Source: Smittia aterrima (taxonomy: Eukaryota; Arthropoda; Insecta; Diptera; Chironomidae). Taken from it: 64,000 nucleotides of DNA. The notes beneath the pieces are model-generated. The model was not told where the DNA came from, did no database searches, and saw only the letters and a program-made list of their open reading frames with translations. The stretch spans positions 16,213,537 through 16,277,536 of the forward strand of contig CP093829.1 in the NCBI GenBank assembly GCA_033063855.1, written 5' to 3'. The position numbers and the translations under genes are program-made. Positions 37,196-47,539 of this stretch are shown here, piece by piece. The first letter of the stretch is position 1; every line of letters begins with the position of its first letter.

Positions 37196-40100
37196 TTAAA
37201 ACACAGCAGCGGATTGAAGCTTCTCCATTTGTCCAGAGTTACTTCGGCCTTTCTTGAACACGTAAAAGAAGATGAAAACGAGTAGAATAGTGAGGGCAAC
37301 GCCAACGGTTATGCCGATGATTGAATCGACTCGATGAAATGCAGACGAACGTTCTTCAAAGTCTGATGAGTAGCGAGAGTAACGGGCGTTCTTCAACGGT
37401 TCTACATGTCGCTGTCTGCTAATGGTGTTTGAATCTAATTCTGATTTTTCACGAGCAAGAATTTTCTCGGTAAGATTTTCGATGTCACCAACGGCATTTT
37501 CCATCGACTGTTCTTCGCTTTCCTTCAAAATCAGAGCTGACTTGTCGACCATCTTAAACTTTCGTTCACGTGCGCCTCGATCGCGATCTGTCCACGAGTC
37601 TTCATCGACCACACTTGCTCCGCCTTTACTTGGAAGCGCAAGACGTGCTCGAACTGTCAAAGTATCAGGTTGGAACGTGCAAACAACAAGAAATCGCCTC
37701 GTGCTATGAGTTAACAATCCTGAGTTCTCCTGAACGGTGATGTAAGTTTCAACTGTCAAGTCGTCATGACTTACTTGAGATCCGCACTTTTCATGATCGA
37801 TTCTCATTGTGTAAGACTCTCGGGAATCTTTCGAGTTACCGTCAATTCCGCAGTTTCCATTCTCGGAAGTCTGGAAAAGTAAATACGCAAAAGTACTGAA
37901 ACATCTTTATAATTTCTCCCTTCGGAAAGAAATCTTTGATATACTTTGAGACTTACAATTTTTCCTCCAAAGTATGGACCTGTCTCGATCATGATCTCTG
38001 ACTCATTTGGTAGACATTTAGTTGCAATAGCTGAGAAGCCCTTCGTTGGAATCACGATACTTTGTTCGTTTGCTTCTTCCTTTAAGAAATTTTCGGCTCT
38101 CCCTGATTTTTCAGAGTCGCCAGTTTTGTGAGGTCGCACTTTGAATGAATATTTCGTCGCCATTCGAAGATTTTTGATCATCAGTTGATAAACTTTCATT
38201 GAATTTCTGTGAAGTAGAAAATGTTTTGTTAAAAATTCTTAAAATCCTTTTGAACTTTCTTACTTTTCGTGATCTCTTTCAAGATCTTCAAAGACCTTCG
38301 ATCGGCATCGATGCATCTCACCCCAACTTTGTAGTTCGCAGTAATGCACGAGAAAACTTCTCGTTTCCTCATCGCTCGCTAATTGGTTCTCCACCTTGTC
38401 TTCAACTTCCCAAGTGAGATTCACAGACCGGTAATCAGGCTGGCCAAACAAAGACTTTATTTCTGTAAGCAGAGAAACGTAATTTATTTCTTTGGCAACG
38501 AATTGATTTTTCACGCTCAATAAAAAGATTGCAAAACGAGAAAGAACCGTGAATGAATTCGATTTTTTCTATTTACCAATTGGATGTTCCATTGAATTAA
38601 AGCACGAGAATTCTCGCCTCTCCGTTATTGCAAAATGTTAATTAAACAACGAGATCTCATCATAACCATTAAATTATTCGGCACAGAGCTTCTTCTTGCC
38701 AAAGAGTTTCTTGTTAACTTCATCAACTTCGCAAAGTGGAATCATGAAACCGTTCCCCCTAATGATGAAGATTAATTCAATTAACGAGTTAACATGGTGT
38801 TCTGTGTCATTTCCGCGGTGGCTGCGCCAGAACTTTCAAAAGAAAATCTGGGAACCGTTTGTGTGCAAAACGCAACGAAATTGTGTCAGCAACATGAAAA
38901 CTTATGAGGCGATTCAAGACTCAATTAAATTGAAATAAAAACCTCATGAGACTCTTGTTTTGTTCAACGAGCCGACGATTCGTCTTTTGTGTTTGGTTCT
39001 TTCTCCCGTCGACTTAGAGCTTCACGTGCCATTTCTCGTTTATGTTCGTTGCTTTCTTCTTCTTTACTCTCTCAAATTAATCTTGATGAAACTTCAATTG
39101 ACGCTGCTTCTGCTGCTGCGAGAAGTTAGAAGAAAGATTTCGTCTGTGAATCTCTTCAAACACAATTAAGATTATCGCGGGAAGAGAAATGGGCCTCGAG
39201 ATGTTTAAAGTTGTAATTAACTTCGTTCTCTGTATCTTTTACACCAGCGACAATGAGAAGCTTTGCTTTGAGTCTCTCGATTTAAGAAAAGTCGTTTAAT
39301 GATCGTATTGACACGAATTTCTTCAAGAACTGGGCGAGATCTTCTTATTAATTGCCAGTTTTAGTTTAGTCGTCAAACGAAAGTTGTTTCTGATCACCTC
39401 AGCCGGTTTCTCTTCTGTCGCTTCGAGACTTAATTAGAATTTACTCGACTTTGAGACAAATGTGATTTGAAATATCGTCTCGATCGCTTCTGGCTCAAGT
39501 GGTGATAATCATTGCGCGATTTGGCACAGTCAGGTAACAAGGCCGTTTGTTGCTTTGATTGAGATTTGCCTGCGGTTTTTTTTTCGCTTTTACTTTCCAG
39601 CTTCGTATTCTCAATTGAGGCTTTATCAGCCATAATCCAGCGCTCAATTTACGGCTCCGATCGCGAAGCTTCGCATGCGCCATCGAAACAAATTCTAACG
39701 GAAGACTTTTTGTTTCTCAACGACGGAGCCGAGAAATTCATGTCACTTGACTAATTATGTGCCATTTCTTGCCATTCGATTCTCGCTCGCTCGTTGCATT
39801 TTCCGTTTTTCTATTTCTCCATTTCTTAAATTACACAAATTGCAAATGAGATTTATCTCTTAATCGCATTGACATTTTGCTGGTCTCGCTGCATGTCAAA
39901 CATAATTAAATTACAAGCGATGTCAGTTCCATTTGGTCTTTGCTGTTCCATTTCTCAAAGTCCAGCAACTCTTCAAAAAATCCAACAGCTGGGAACAAAT
40001 CATAAGTCACGCAGACAAATTGATCGCTCAGCTTCTCGCTTTGACTTCGTTGCACTCTTGAGCTCGATGAGGTTGTAGCATATTTCTCGAACTGTTCATC

Positions 40101-41655
40101 TAAGCCAAGCATTCCAAACATGTTCACATGTTTCAATTTATGCGCGAACAACCTTTTTTTTACTATTCTAAGTCGGAGGTTCATAGAAGTTGTAATTGCG
40201 CGAGAAGAAACATCTGATTAACCATTCGAACATAAGATCGCGGCACCAATATCTTCGATAATGTCAGAGGCTGTTTAATTAGCTTCTTGAATGAACAGTC
40301 TCTTTTTGCACATCAACTTCATCATTTGCTTTACCGAAAAGTTTAAAATGACGAAAATTAGTTTGTACCGAGAATAATTTCCAAATGAAATCTTTAGATC
40401 AGCTGAATGATCACGAGAACTTCGATCATTTTCGATCTTTGTTTATTTTTCTTCTTCGTCGCTTCTCTTATTTCGATATTTGCGCAACCAGTTTCGTTCT
40501 CGAATGCAGAAAAAACAGTTGAGTTCGTTATGGGACTCTGACTCAGTCGTTCTCCGTCACATTTATTGACAAACATAAATTATTCATTGTTATGGAAACT
40601 TCAAGACAATTAATCTCGTTCTTCTATGAGCAGAACAAAGGGAAATCCCGTTTTCCGACTCGTCTCGGCTTTTCAATCAATTCCAAGTCTCACAGTTTGA
40701 TGAATTATGACAAATTGTGATGAAGAAAGTTCGGATGTCGGAGCGTCGATAACAAATTACGCAATTAATCAAAAGATCCAACTCGAGCTTAAGAATGAAA
40801 AGCAATCTTGAAACTCTTTTACTTTTAATTTGTTGCATGAAATGTGCTTCACCGCTCGTAACGGTATAAAGGTCGAAACAATCGAGATCTCTTGAACAAA
40901 GATTTCAATAAAGCGCTTAGCTTTTCCCAGCTCAAATGAAACTGAAATTTTTTTCACGATGTTTTGCTTTTGTGGTCGACTGGATGAGAACATTTAACCC
41001 ATTTTTACTTCGTCGATCCATTTCTGATATTCAAAGCAATGTTCAAACACGAAATTACTGAAGATTGGTTATTCAAAACCAAAAAGAGAAACTCCTCTCG
41101 CTATTAACAAGAAATTGCTAAACTCAGTTAGCGGTCGTGATTAGTTGAATATTTTCAAAAGAAGTCAAGTTCACGATCTTCGTATAATAAAAGCTGCTGG
41201 CAAGAACTGTGAATTTCCTGTTGACTTGACTTTTAATTGAATGCGGGCCGACTTCTCTTACGACAATTTCTTAATTATCATTCAAGGTGTAACTTCTTTT
41301 CACGTTTTACGATGAGAAAATGCATAAATTGCCGTCATTCCCGGCGTCAATCATAAAAGCATCACAACAAGAAACTTCAGTTATTCTCGTGGTTATAAAG
41401 CAGAGTCACTCATTTGACATGCAAGCGGCGAAAGATTGAGCTTGGAGCGATCTCAAAGCCAAGGAAATGACTCATTTCCCTTAAGTACGGTTTAGCTTCG
41501 CTTAGTGTCGTTAGCTTCATGCACTCGAGCGAAAAAGAAGTTCTTTACGTGCTTGCACTCAACTCACCGTAACTAAGTTTATTCAAACTTTGCGCGGTTG
41601 TAAACTCGAACGTTAGAACGAAGAGACACAGTAACTTTAATCCGAGGGAATTCAT
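37196..41655 (-). CDS. Secreted-then-anchored FN3 plus ZP-N membrane protein, 4 exons
   Basis: Exons 41568-41655, 38264-38462, 37957-38206 and 37196-37870 encode 403 residues. Exon 1 gives a textbook signal peptide (MNSLGLKLLCLFVLTFEFTT, then AQ) and ends in TAC-G before GTGAGT, phase 1; exon 2 needs exactly one base before AA-ATA-AAG. A fibronectin III-like domain follows (SVNLTWEV ... FLVHYCELQ ... YQLMIKNLRMATKYSFKV), then one ZP-N module with its four cysteines (CLPN, NCGI, KCGS, VCTF). No ZP-C module is visible. A charged stretch with a minimal furin-like site (RYSR) precedes a transmembrane helix (IIGITVGVALTILLVFIFFYVF) and a 19-residue tail. It is probably an apical epithelial surface protein, by analogy with insect ZP proteins. 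Intron 1 is about 3.1 kb, far longer than its neighbours, and contains one arm of the large inverted repeat. I do not recognise a named orthologue. Confidence 0.78.
38677..38938 (+). pseudogene. Possible decayed carboxylesterase C-terminus
   Basis: A frame from 38677 reads FLVNFINFAKWN..PPNDED and stops at 38773-38775. One frame over it continues INSINELTWCSVSFP and later TYEAIQDSIK, ending at TAA 38936-38938. This resembles the last exon of the intact esterase at 45236-45454 (TSFATTGNPND, then NVRWEAV and LYEATNTD). Position supports it: the remnant's stop lies directly outside the left arm of the inverted repeat, just as the esterase stop lies just outside the right arm. Divergence is high, the reading is broken by a frameshift, and the stretch lies in an intron of the FN3/ZP-N gene. 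Chance resemblance cannot be excluded. Confidence 0.35.
38940..41061 (+). repeat. Left arm of a 6.3-kb inverted repeat
   Basis: About 2.12 kb that reappears in reverse complement at 43093-45210. The outer end begins AACCTCATGAGACTC and the inner end finishes GAAATTACTGA. Stretches compared by eye are more than 95 percent identical, with scattered substitutions and small indels. The arm lies wholly inside intron 1 of the FN3/ZP-N gene. It has no recognisable gene, transposase or terminal repeat. Confidence 0.93.
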
Positions 41656-43092
41656 TTTATTTTTATTTTCTTCTTTGCACTCTTGAACTGTTTTCTGGTT
41701 TCTTTTGATTTATTGCATCGGTTCGATCATCGTATCTTTCATGAAGTCATTTCAATCTTCTTCCTGTTTATATTTCACAGAAACCTCAAACGCATTTTCT
41801 TCTTTTCAGCGTCGACTTTACACTTTCATGTCTGCACAGTTTGAAGACTCGACAACGACTGAATCCAACAGCGACTTCTCGCCAACTTATTTTCCTTCGT
41901 TCTTTGCTTTCTTGACTCTCTTCGTACTCTGAAAGATCAAGCGGAAAGCTAAGAGTCTCGCACCCAAGCGAAGATTGTTTCGAACTTTATCAAATTAAGT
42001 TTTCATCTTCACAGACTCAGCTGATAAGTCAGGAAATGCAGCCATGAGTTCATCAATTAATTTCCAGTTCTCTAGCATTTACGATCTTCTCGCCTCTTCT
42101 CAATCGTAAATCTTTCTACCTCAGCTCGAAGTGTATTAAAAAATAAAAGCAGTCAGCACAAAGCTTAAGCCGCAGGCTGTTTACAGACGAAATTAATCAT
42201 CAGCTTCCTTGCGACTGTAATTTATTTTTATTCCACATTAAATGAACATTCAACCAAAAGTGCAAGAAGAAAAGTGCAAGTCATTAATCGAGTGTTTTAA
42301 TGTCATAAAATTATTTTACAATCTTCGCCTGTTGGATGACTTTCCATGAAGGTTTCCGCTGCTCTCTCTCTCTCTTTCTTTCTTCTTTCGAATTAATGGG
42401 CTTAATAACATCGAAACAATTTCCAAGATGTTGCTCGTGGACAAACAGCAAACTCATAAAATTAACAAATATCCAAGAAACGGTAAAAGTTGAAAAGATC
42501 TTTAAGCTGAAGTTGAGGTCAGCTCCACTTTCGTGGAACAGCTGGAACTCGTTGATCAAACAATCGCATTGCTCATCACATAATTTCGCCGAGCGTAAAA
42601 CTTGATCTCTTCATGCTGATAATCCATTTTTCATTATCGTGATCTCTCATTACTTTGAATTGTTTTCCATTAAACTTAATGGAAACATAGGTGCGCCTTG
42701 AAACTGATGAGATTCGAAGGATTATTATTAAGGCTGATGGCTTCTTAGCGTCAGATTAGAAGTTTGCTGAGTCTAAGCCTAGAAAAATGATTGGAGAAAG
42801 TTAAAATTGCGAAAGATTTTTTTTATGATCAGCTTGAGATTGCACAGCAGAATGTGAACAAAGAACATTTGATCGACGAGCTCATTCCTAGAAACGGAAA
42901 CAGCGAAAAATTACTTTTTTTTTGAATAACTTGAGTTCCATTGGGGGCACACATAGAAAACAATGTTGAAATAATGTCAAATATGTTTTTTTGGCCGGAT
43001 TTGGGAATTGAGGTTTCCCAGGCGAGAATCAAGTTGAAGATGACACTATCGGTCCGAAGTTTTGCAAAATGACTCTTCTTAAAAATCACCGT
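41062..43092. other. Spacer of the inverted repeat, with first exon of the FN3/ZP-N gene
   Basis: About 2.03 kb of unique sequence between the arms. The signal-peptide exon (41568-41655, minus strand) lies in it, so the gene's promoter should lie between about 41656 and the right arm. A CT tract is present at 42362-42375. No other coding exon was supported; an open frame at 41705-41932 looks like chance. Confidence 0.7.
42362..42375. repeat. (CT)7 microsatellite in the palindrome spacer
   Basis: A run of seven CT units in the spacer of the large inverted repeat, about 0.7 kb upstream of the signal-peptide exon of the FN3/ZP-N gene. It could be a GAGA-type promoter element; this is inference. 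Confidence 0.85.
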
Positions 43093-45210
43093 TCAGTATT
43101 TTCGTGTTTGAACATTGCTTTGAATATCAGAAATGGATCGACGAAGTAAAAATGGGTTAAATGTTCTCATCCAGTCGACCACAAAAGCAAAACATCGTGA
43201 AAAAAATTTCAGTTTCATTTGAGCTGGGAAAAGCTAAGCGCTTATTGAAATCTTTGTTCAAGAAATCTCGATTGTTTCGACCTTTATACCGTTACGAGCG
43301 GTGAATCATATTTCATGCAACAAATTAAAAGTAAAAGAGTTTCAAGATTGCTTTTCATTCTTAAGCTCGAGTTGAATCTTGTGATTAATTGCGTAATTTG
43401 TTATCGACGCTCCGACATCCGAACTTTCTTCATCACAATTTGTCATAATTCATCAAACTGTGAGACTTGGAATTGATTGAAAAGCCGAGACGAGTCGGAA
43501 AACGGGATTGCCCTTTGTTTTGCTCATAGAAGAACGAGATTAATTGTCTTGAAGTTTCCATAACAATGAATAATTTATGTTTGTCAATAAATGTGACGGA
43601 GAACGACTGAGTCAGAGTCCCATATCAAACTCAACTGTTCTTTCTGCATTCGAGAACGAAACTGGTTGCGCAAATATCGAAATAAGAGAAGCGACGAAGA
43701 AGAAAAATAAACAAAGATCGAAAATGATCGAAGTTCTCGTAATCATTCAGCTGATCTAAAGATTTCATTTGGAAATTATTCTCGGTACAAACTAATTTTC
43801 GTCATTTTAAACTTTTCGGTAAAGCAAATGATGAAGTTGATGTGCAAAAAGAGACTGTTCATTCAAGAAGCTAATTAAACAGCCTCTGACATTATCGAAG
43901 ATATTGGTGCCGCGATCTTATGTTCGAATGGTTAATCAGATGTTTCTTCTCGCGCAATTACAACTTCTATGAACCTCCGACTTAGAATAATAAAAAATTG
44001 TTGTTCGCGCATAAATTGAAACATGTGAACATGTTTGGAATGCTTGGCTGAGATGAACAGTTCGAGAAATATGCTACAACCTCATCGAGCTCAAGAGTGC
44101 AACGAAGTCAAAGCGAGAAGCTGAGCGATCAATTTGTCTGCGTGACTTATGATTTGTTCCCAGCTGTTGGATTTTCTGAGGAGTTGCTGGACTTTGAGAA
44201 ATGGTATAGCAAAGACCAAATGGAACTGACATCGCTTGTAATTTAATTATGTTTGACATGCAGCGAGACCAGCAAAATGTCAATGCGATTAAATGATAAA
44301 TCTCATTTGCAATTTGTGTAATCTAAGAAATGAAGATATAGAAAAACGGAAAATGCAACGAGCGAGCGAGAATCGAATGGCAAGAAATGGCTCGTAATTA
44401 GTCAAGTGACATGAATTTCTCGGCTCCGTCGTTGTGAAACAAAAAGTCTTCCGTTAGAATTTGTTTCGATGGCGCATGCAAAGCTTCGCGATCGGAGCCG
44501 TAAAATGAGCGCTGGATTATGGCTGATAAAGCCTCAATTGAGAATACGAAGCTGGAAAGTAAAAGCGAAAAAAAACCGCAGGCAAATCTCAATCAAAGCA
44601 ACAAACGGCCTTGTTACCTGACTGTGCCAAATCGCGCAATGATTATCACCACTTGAGCCAGAAGCGATCGAGACGATATTTCAAATCACATTTGTCTCAA
44701 AGTCGAGTAAATTCTAATTAAGTCTCGAAGCGACAGAAGAGAAAACGGCTGAGGTGATCAGAAACAACTTTCGTTTGACGACTAAACTAAAACTGGCAAT
44801 TAATAAGAAGATCTCGCCCAGTTCTTGAAGAAATTCGTGTCAATACGATCATTAAACGACTTTTCTTAAATCGAGAGACTCAAAGCAAAACTTTTCATTG
44901 TCGCTGGGCAAAAGATCCAGAGAACGAAGTTAATTACAACTTTATACATCTCGAGGCCCATTTCTCTTCCCGCGATAATCTTAATTGTGTTTGAAGAGAT
45001 TCACAGACGAAATCTTTCTTCTAACTTCTCGCAGCAGCAGAAGCAGCGTCAATTGAAGTTTCATCAAGATTAATTTGAGAGAGAAAAGAAGAATAAAGCA
45101 ACAAACATAAACGAGAAATGGCACGTGAAGCTCTAAGTCGCCGGGAGAAAGAATCAAACACAAAAGACGAATCGTCGGCTCGTTGAACAAAACAAGAGTC
45201 TCGTGAGGTT
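43093..45210 (-). repeat. Right arm of the 6.3-kb inverted repeat
   Basis: Reverse-complement partner of 38940-41061. Paired coordinates sum to about 84150-84154 along the arm, so indels between copies are few. Its outer end lies 25 bp past the stop codon of the carboxylesterase gene (45236-45238). The esterase 3' UTR probably enters the arm. Confidence 0.93.
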
Positions 45211-45235
45211 TAACTTCAATTGATTTAAATCTTTA

Positions 45236-47058
45236 TTAGTACAAATCGGTGTTTGTTGCTTCATACAATCGATCCCAAACCATCAAACGTTCAGTTTCAA
45301 TTACAATGTCAAACTTTAAATCTTCTTCAATGGATAAACCTTTAAATGGTGGCATCGAAGTGTCAACTGCTTCCCAGCGCACATTTTGTAGATCCGCATT
45401 AAGGATGTTATCATTTGGATTGCCCGTGGTCGCAAATGAAGTCAAAAGGGAAGTCTGCCGAATAAATTTGATAAAATTTTATTACTTTTCTCATTCAGTG
45501 ATCTTACAAATCTTTTGATTGCTATGAACTCCATAGAGTTCTCAGCTGGAACATCACTGAACATATTTTTGAAGAAATAACAGATTTCATCAGCATGAGG
45601 CACTCCACGCTGTTCAGGTCCAAAGTGTCTGATGCGATAATGATTTTGTGTTGGTGAATCGACGCCGAAGCGATAAATGAAAGTTTTCCCTTTGCCTCCA
45701 GAATTTTGACGACCTCGAATCATTCTGTGCATGGCAAACCAAAACATGCCAGCGCCCTTCATCTGGAAGATTAAAAGTTTTTTGGTATTTCTTCTTAAAC
45801 TCACCAAAGACTTACATTACAATAAGCACGTTCTTCTTTAGTTAAACCAATGCTATCACGTTCAACAGTTTGCGTATAAAAGACTTTTCGAAGATCATCA
45901 ACAAACTCGATTGCTCGTGGATCTTTTGGATCCAAGTCATCAATCGGAATAAAACTTTCTAATTTAAAAGTCTCACTGAAGTTTGGATTATCTCTGATGT
46001 CAGGAAGAAAGCCTAAGCCTTCGTCGTTGGTTCCTCCTATGATGATGTCAATATCGTGACTCCAAGAGCCTCGGAACATTTCAACTTCATTTCCCCAAAT
46101 CAAAGTATCGTCAGAGACGTAACGTTCAATAGATGGAGCAAAAGCGAAATGAATTTTTGCTGTTTCTTCAGATATAATGAGAGATTTCTGGAATTCAACA
46201 ATCTGCTCAGGATCAGCTGTTTGAAGAAATTTGAAAACTTCTTTATCTTCTTTACTTCCATCGTAGCCGATTTTCGTTGCAAGACGATAAGCCCAATCCA
46301 TTCTCGGAGCCAAAGCCGCCTTGCTAAGAGTACTTCCACTCAGAAGAATCGCTCGATGAAATAAACCTTTTGACATTTGATTCATGCAATGCCATGAAAC
46401 GCAATGAGCTCCAGAGCTGTGTCCAAACAAAGTGATGTTTTCCGAATCACCACCAAATTTTTCAATATTTTCCTTCACAAACTTCATTGCCATGTGTTGA
46501 TCTTTCAATCCTGCATTTCCGGGAACATTGAGATCCTTATCGTCCAAGCTTAGAAATCCAAAAGCACCAAGACGATAGTTCATCACAACCACAACAACAT
46601 CAGACATTAGAAGATAATCAGGTGAATAAGCTTTTAACCAAGCGCAGCCGGAATTAAATCCACCGCCAAAAATGTAAACCATCACAGGTTGAAGTTTTTT
46701 CGGATGAACATTTTTCGTGTAAATATTGAGTCTCAAACAATCTTCAGTCCCAATTATTTTCTTAAGAATTGAATTCTTCTCGAAGCATCCCGGCTTCTCT
46801 TCTGTGGCATCGAATGTTTCATTCCATGGCTCAGGAAGTATTGGACTCTAATTGTAGATAAATAGTTACAAATGTTGATAAGAATGACCTTGAAATTTTC
46901 AATCCACTTGAACTCACTCGAAAACGAAGTTCTCCAATTGGCGGCTTTGCGTAAGGAATTCCGAAGAAAGCGTTGTAGGGAGTTTTCAAATCCGAGATTA
47001 CTTTCAAACCTTTAACTTTTCCATAATTTGTTTCAACAATTTGATAATCTTTAGACAT
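45236..47058 (-). CDS. Carboxylesterase (alpha-esterase/JHE-like family), 4 exons
   Basis: Exons 46918-47058, 45816-46847, 45508-45762 and 45236-45454 encode 548 residues, with introns of 70, 53 and 53 bp, all phase 0. It is an alpha/beta-hydrolase that cleaves carboxylic esters. The oxyanion loop GGGF (about 108-111), the signature EDCLRLNIY and the nucleophile elbow GHSSG (Ser191) are present. The other triad residues are Glu323 in GGTNDEG and His447 in GVPHADE, so the enzyme looks catalytically intact. No signal peptide is seen (MSKDYQIVETNYGKVKG), which points to an intracellular enzyme like fly alpha-esterases. Length is typical (about 550). The closest group (detoxifying versus hormone-degrading) cannot be decided from sequence. 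The stop codon lies 25 bp from the right arm of the inverted repeat. Confidence 0.93.
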
Positions 47059-47539
47059 TTTTCACAAGACGACGACTTACTCGAACCACAAGCAAAAAGA
47101 AACTGAAAATGATAAGAAACTTCGAAAACAGAAGTCTCATGACTTTTCGGGCTAATTTGCTTTAAGATAAAAAAAAACGATTATCGTTATCACAGCCTCA
47201 TTAACTCACCTGTAAATCGTTGTCTTGTGAAAAACGATTATTGAATTTTAAAGCAATAAATATATTTGAGTTCTTCAATTGTCTTTATAAAAAATCTTTG
47301 ATAATCATTTCCATCTAAGTCTACTGAAAAATAGAATCGAAAAATGCTCGACCAAACATGAAATAAAATCGGAAAATATTTCGTTAATCTGTTACGTTCG
47401 TTGTAGGTGGAGAAAGCTTTCTTTCGCTATTCGATGCTCCTTGAGCAGTAAACCTTAGGAAAAATCTTTGTGATGCCTCAGTGAAATACTCTTTAGTTGA
47501 TTAATTATGCTAATTGAATTTGTTAATTGAATACGTTCA
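47059..47539. other. Intergenic region, esterase 5' side to PIX 3' side
   Basis: About 480 bp between the esterase start codon and the PIX terminal stop, both genes on the minus strand. It must contain the esterase promoter and leader and the PIX 3' UTR. No separate gene or clear promoter motif was recognised. Confidence 0.5.

Noticed and set aside
38577..38592. Mini-exon reading MEHPI plus G, phase-compatible with the acceptor at 38462, as start of the FN3/ZP-N gene.
   Set aside because: It gives a protein without a signal peptide, which is unlikely for an FN3/ZP-N membrane protein. The exon at 41568-41655 has the same phase and a clear signal peptide.
38690..38860. Minus-strand reading ending IPLCEVDEVNKKLFGKKKLCAE.
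   Set aside because: It looks protein-like, but no good splice acceptor and start were found, and it is antisense to the esterase-like remnant, which would explain the composition.
41705..41932. Plus-strand open frame in the palindrome spacer ending in a hydrophobic stretch, resembling a GPI-anchor signal.
   Set aside because: It begins at a non-ATG codon, has no signal peptide and lies close upstream of the minus-strand signal-peptide exon, so it is probably leader or promoter sequence.
40394..43759. A matching 60-codon open frame present in both arms (40394-40576 minus, 43577-43759 plus), differing at two residues.
   Set aside because: The base differences between the copies include both silent and replacement changes with no bias toward silent ones. 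The frame has no family resemblance and simply reflects the near-identity of the arms.
47190..47215. TATCACAGCC stretch resembling the miR-2 seed region.
   Set aside because: The match ends after ten bases and I saw no hairpin arm to pair with it.
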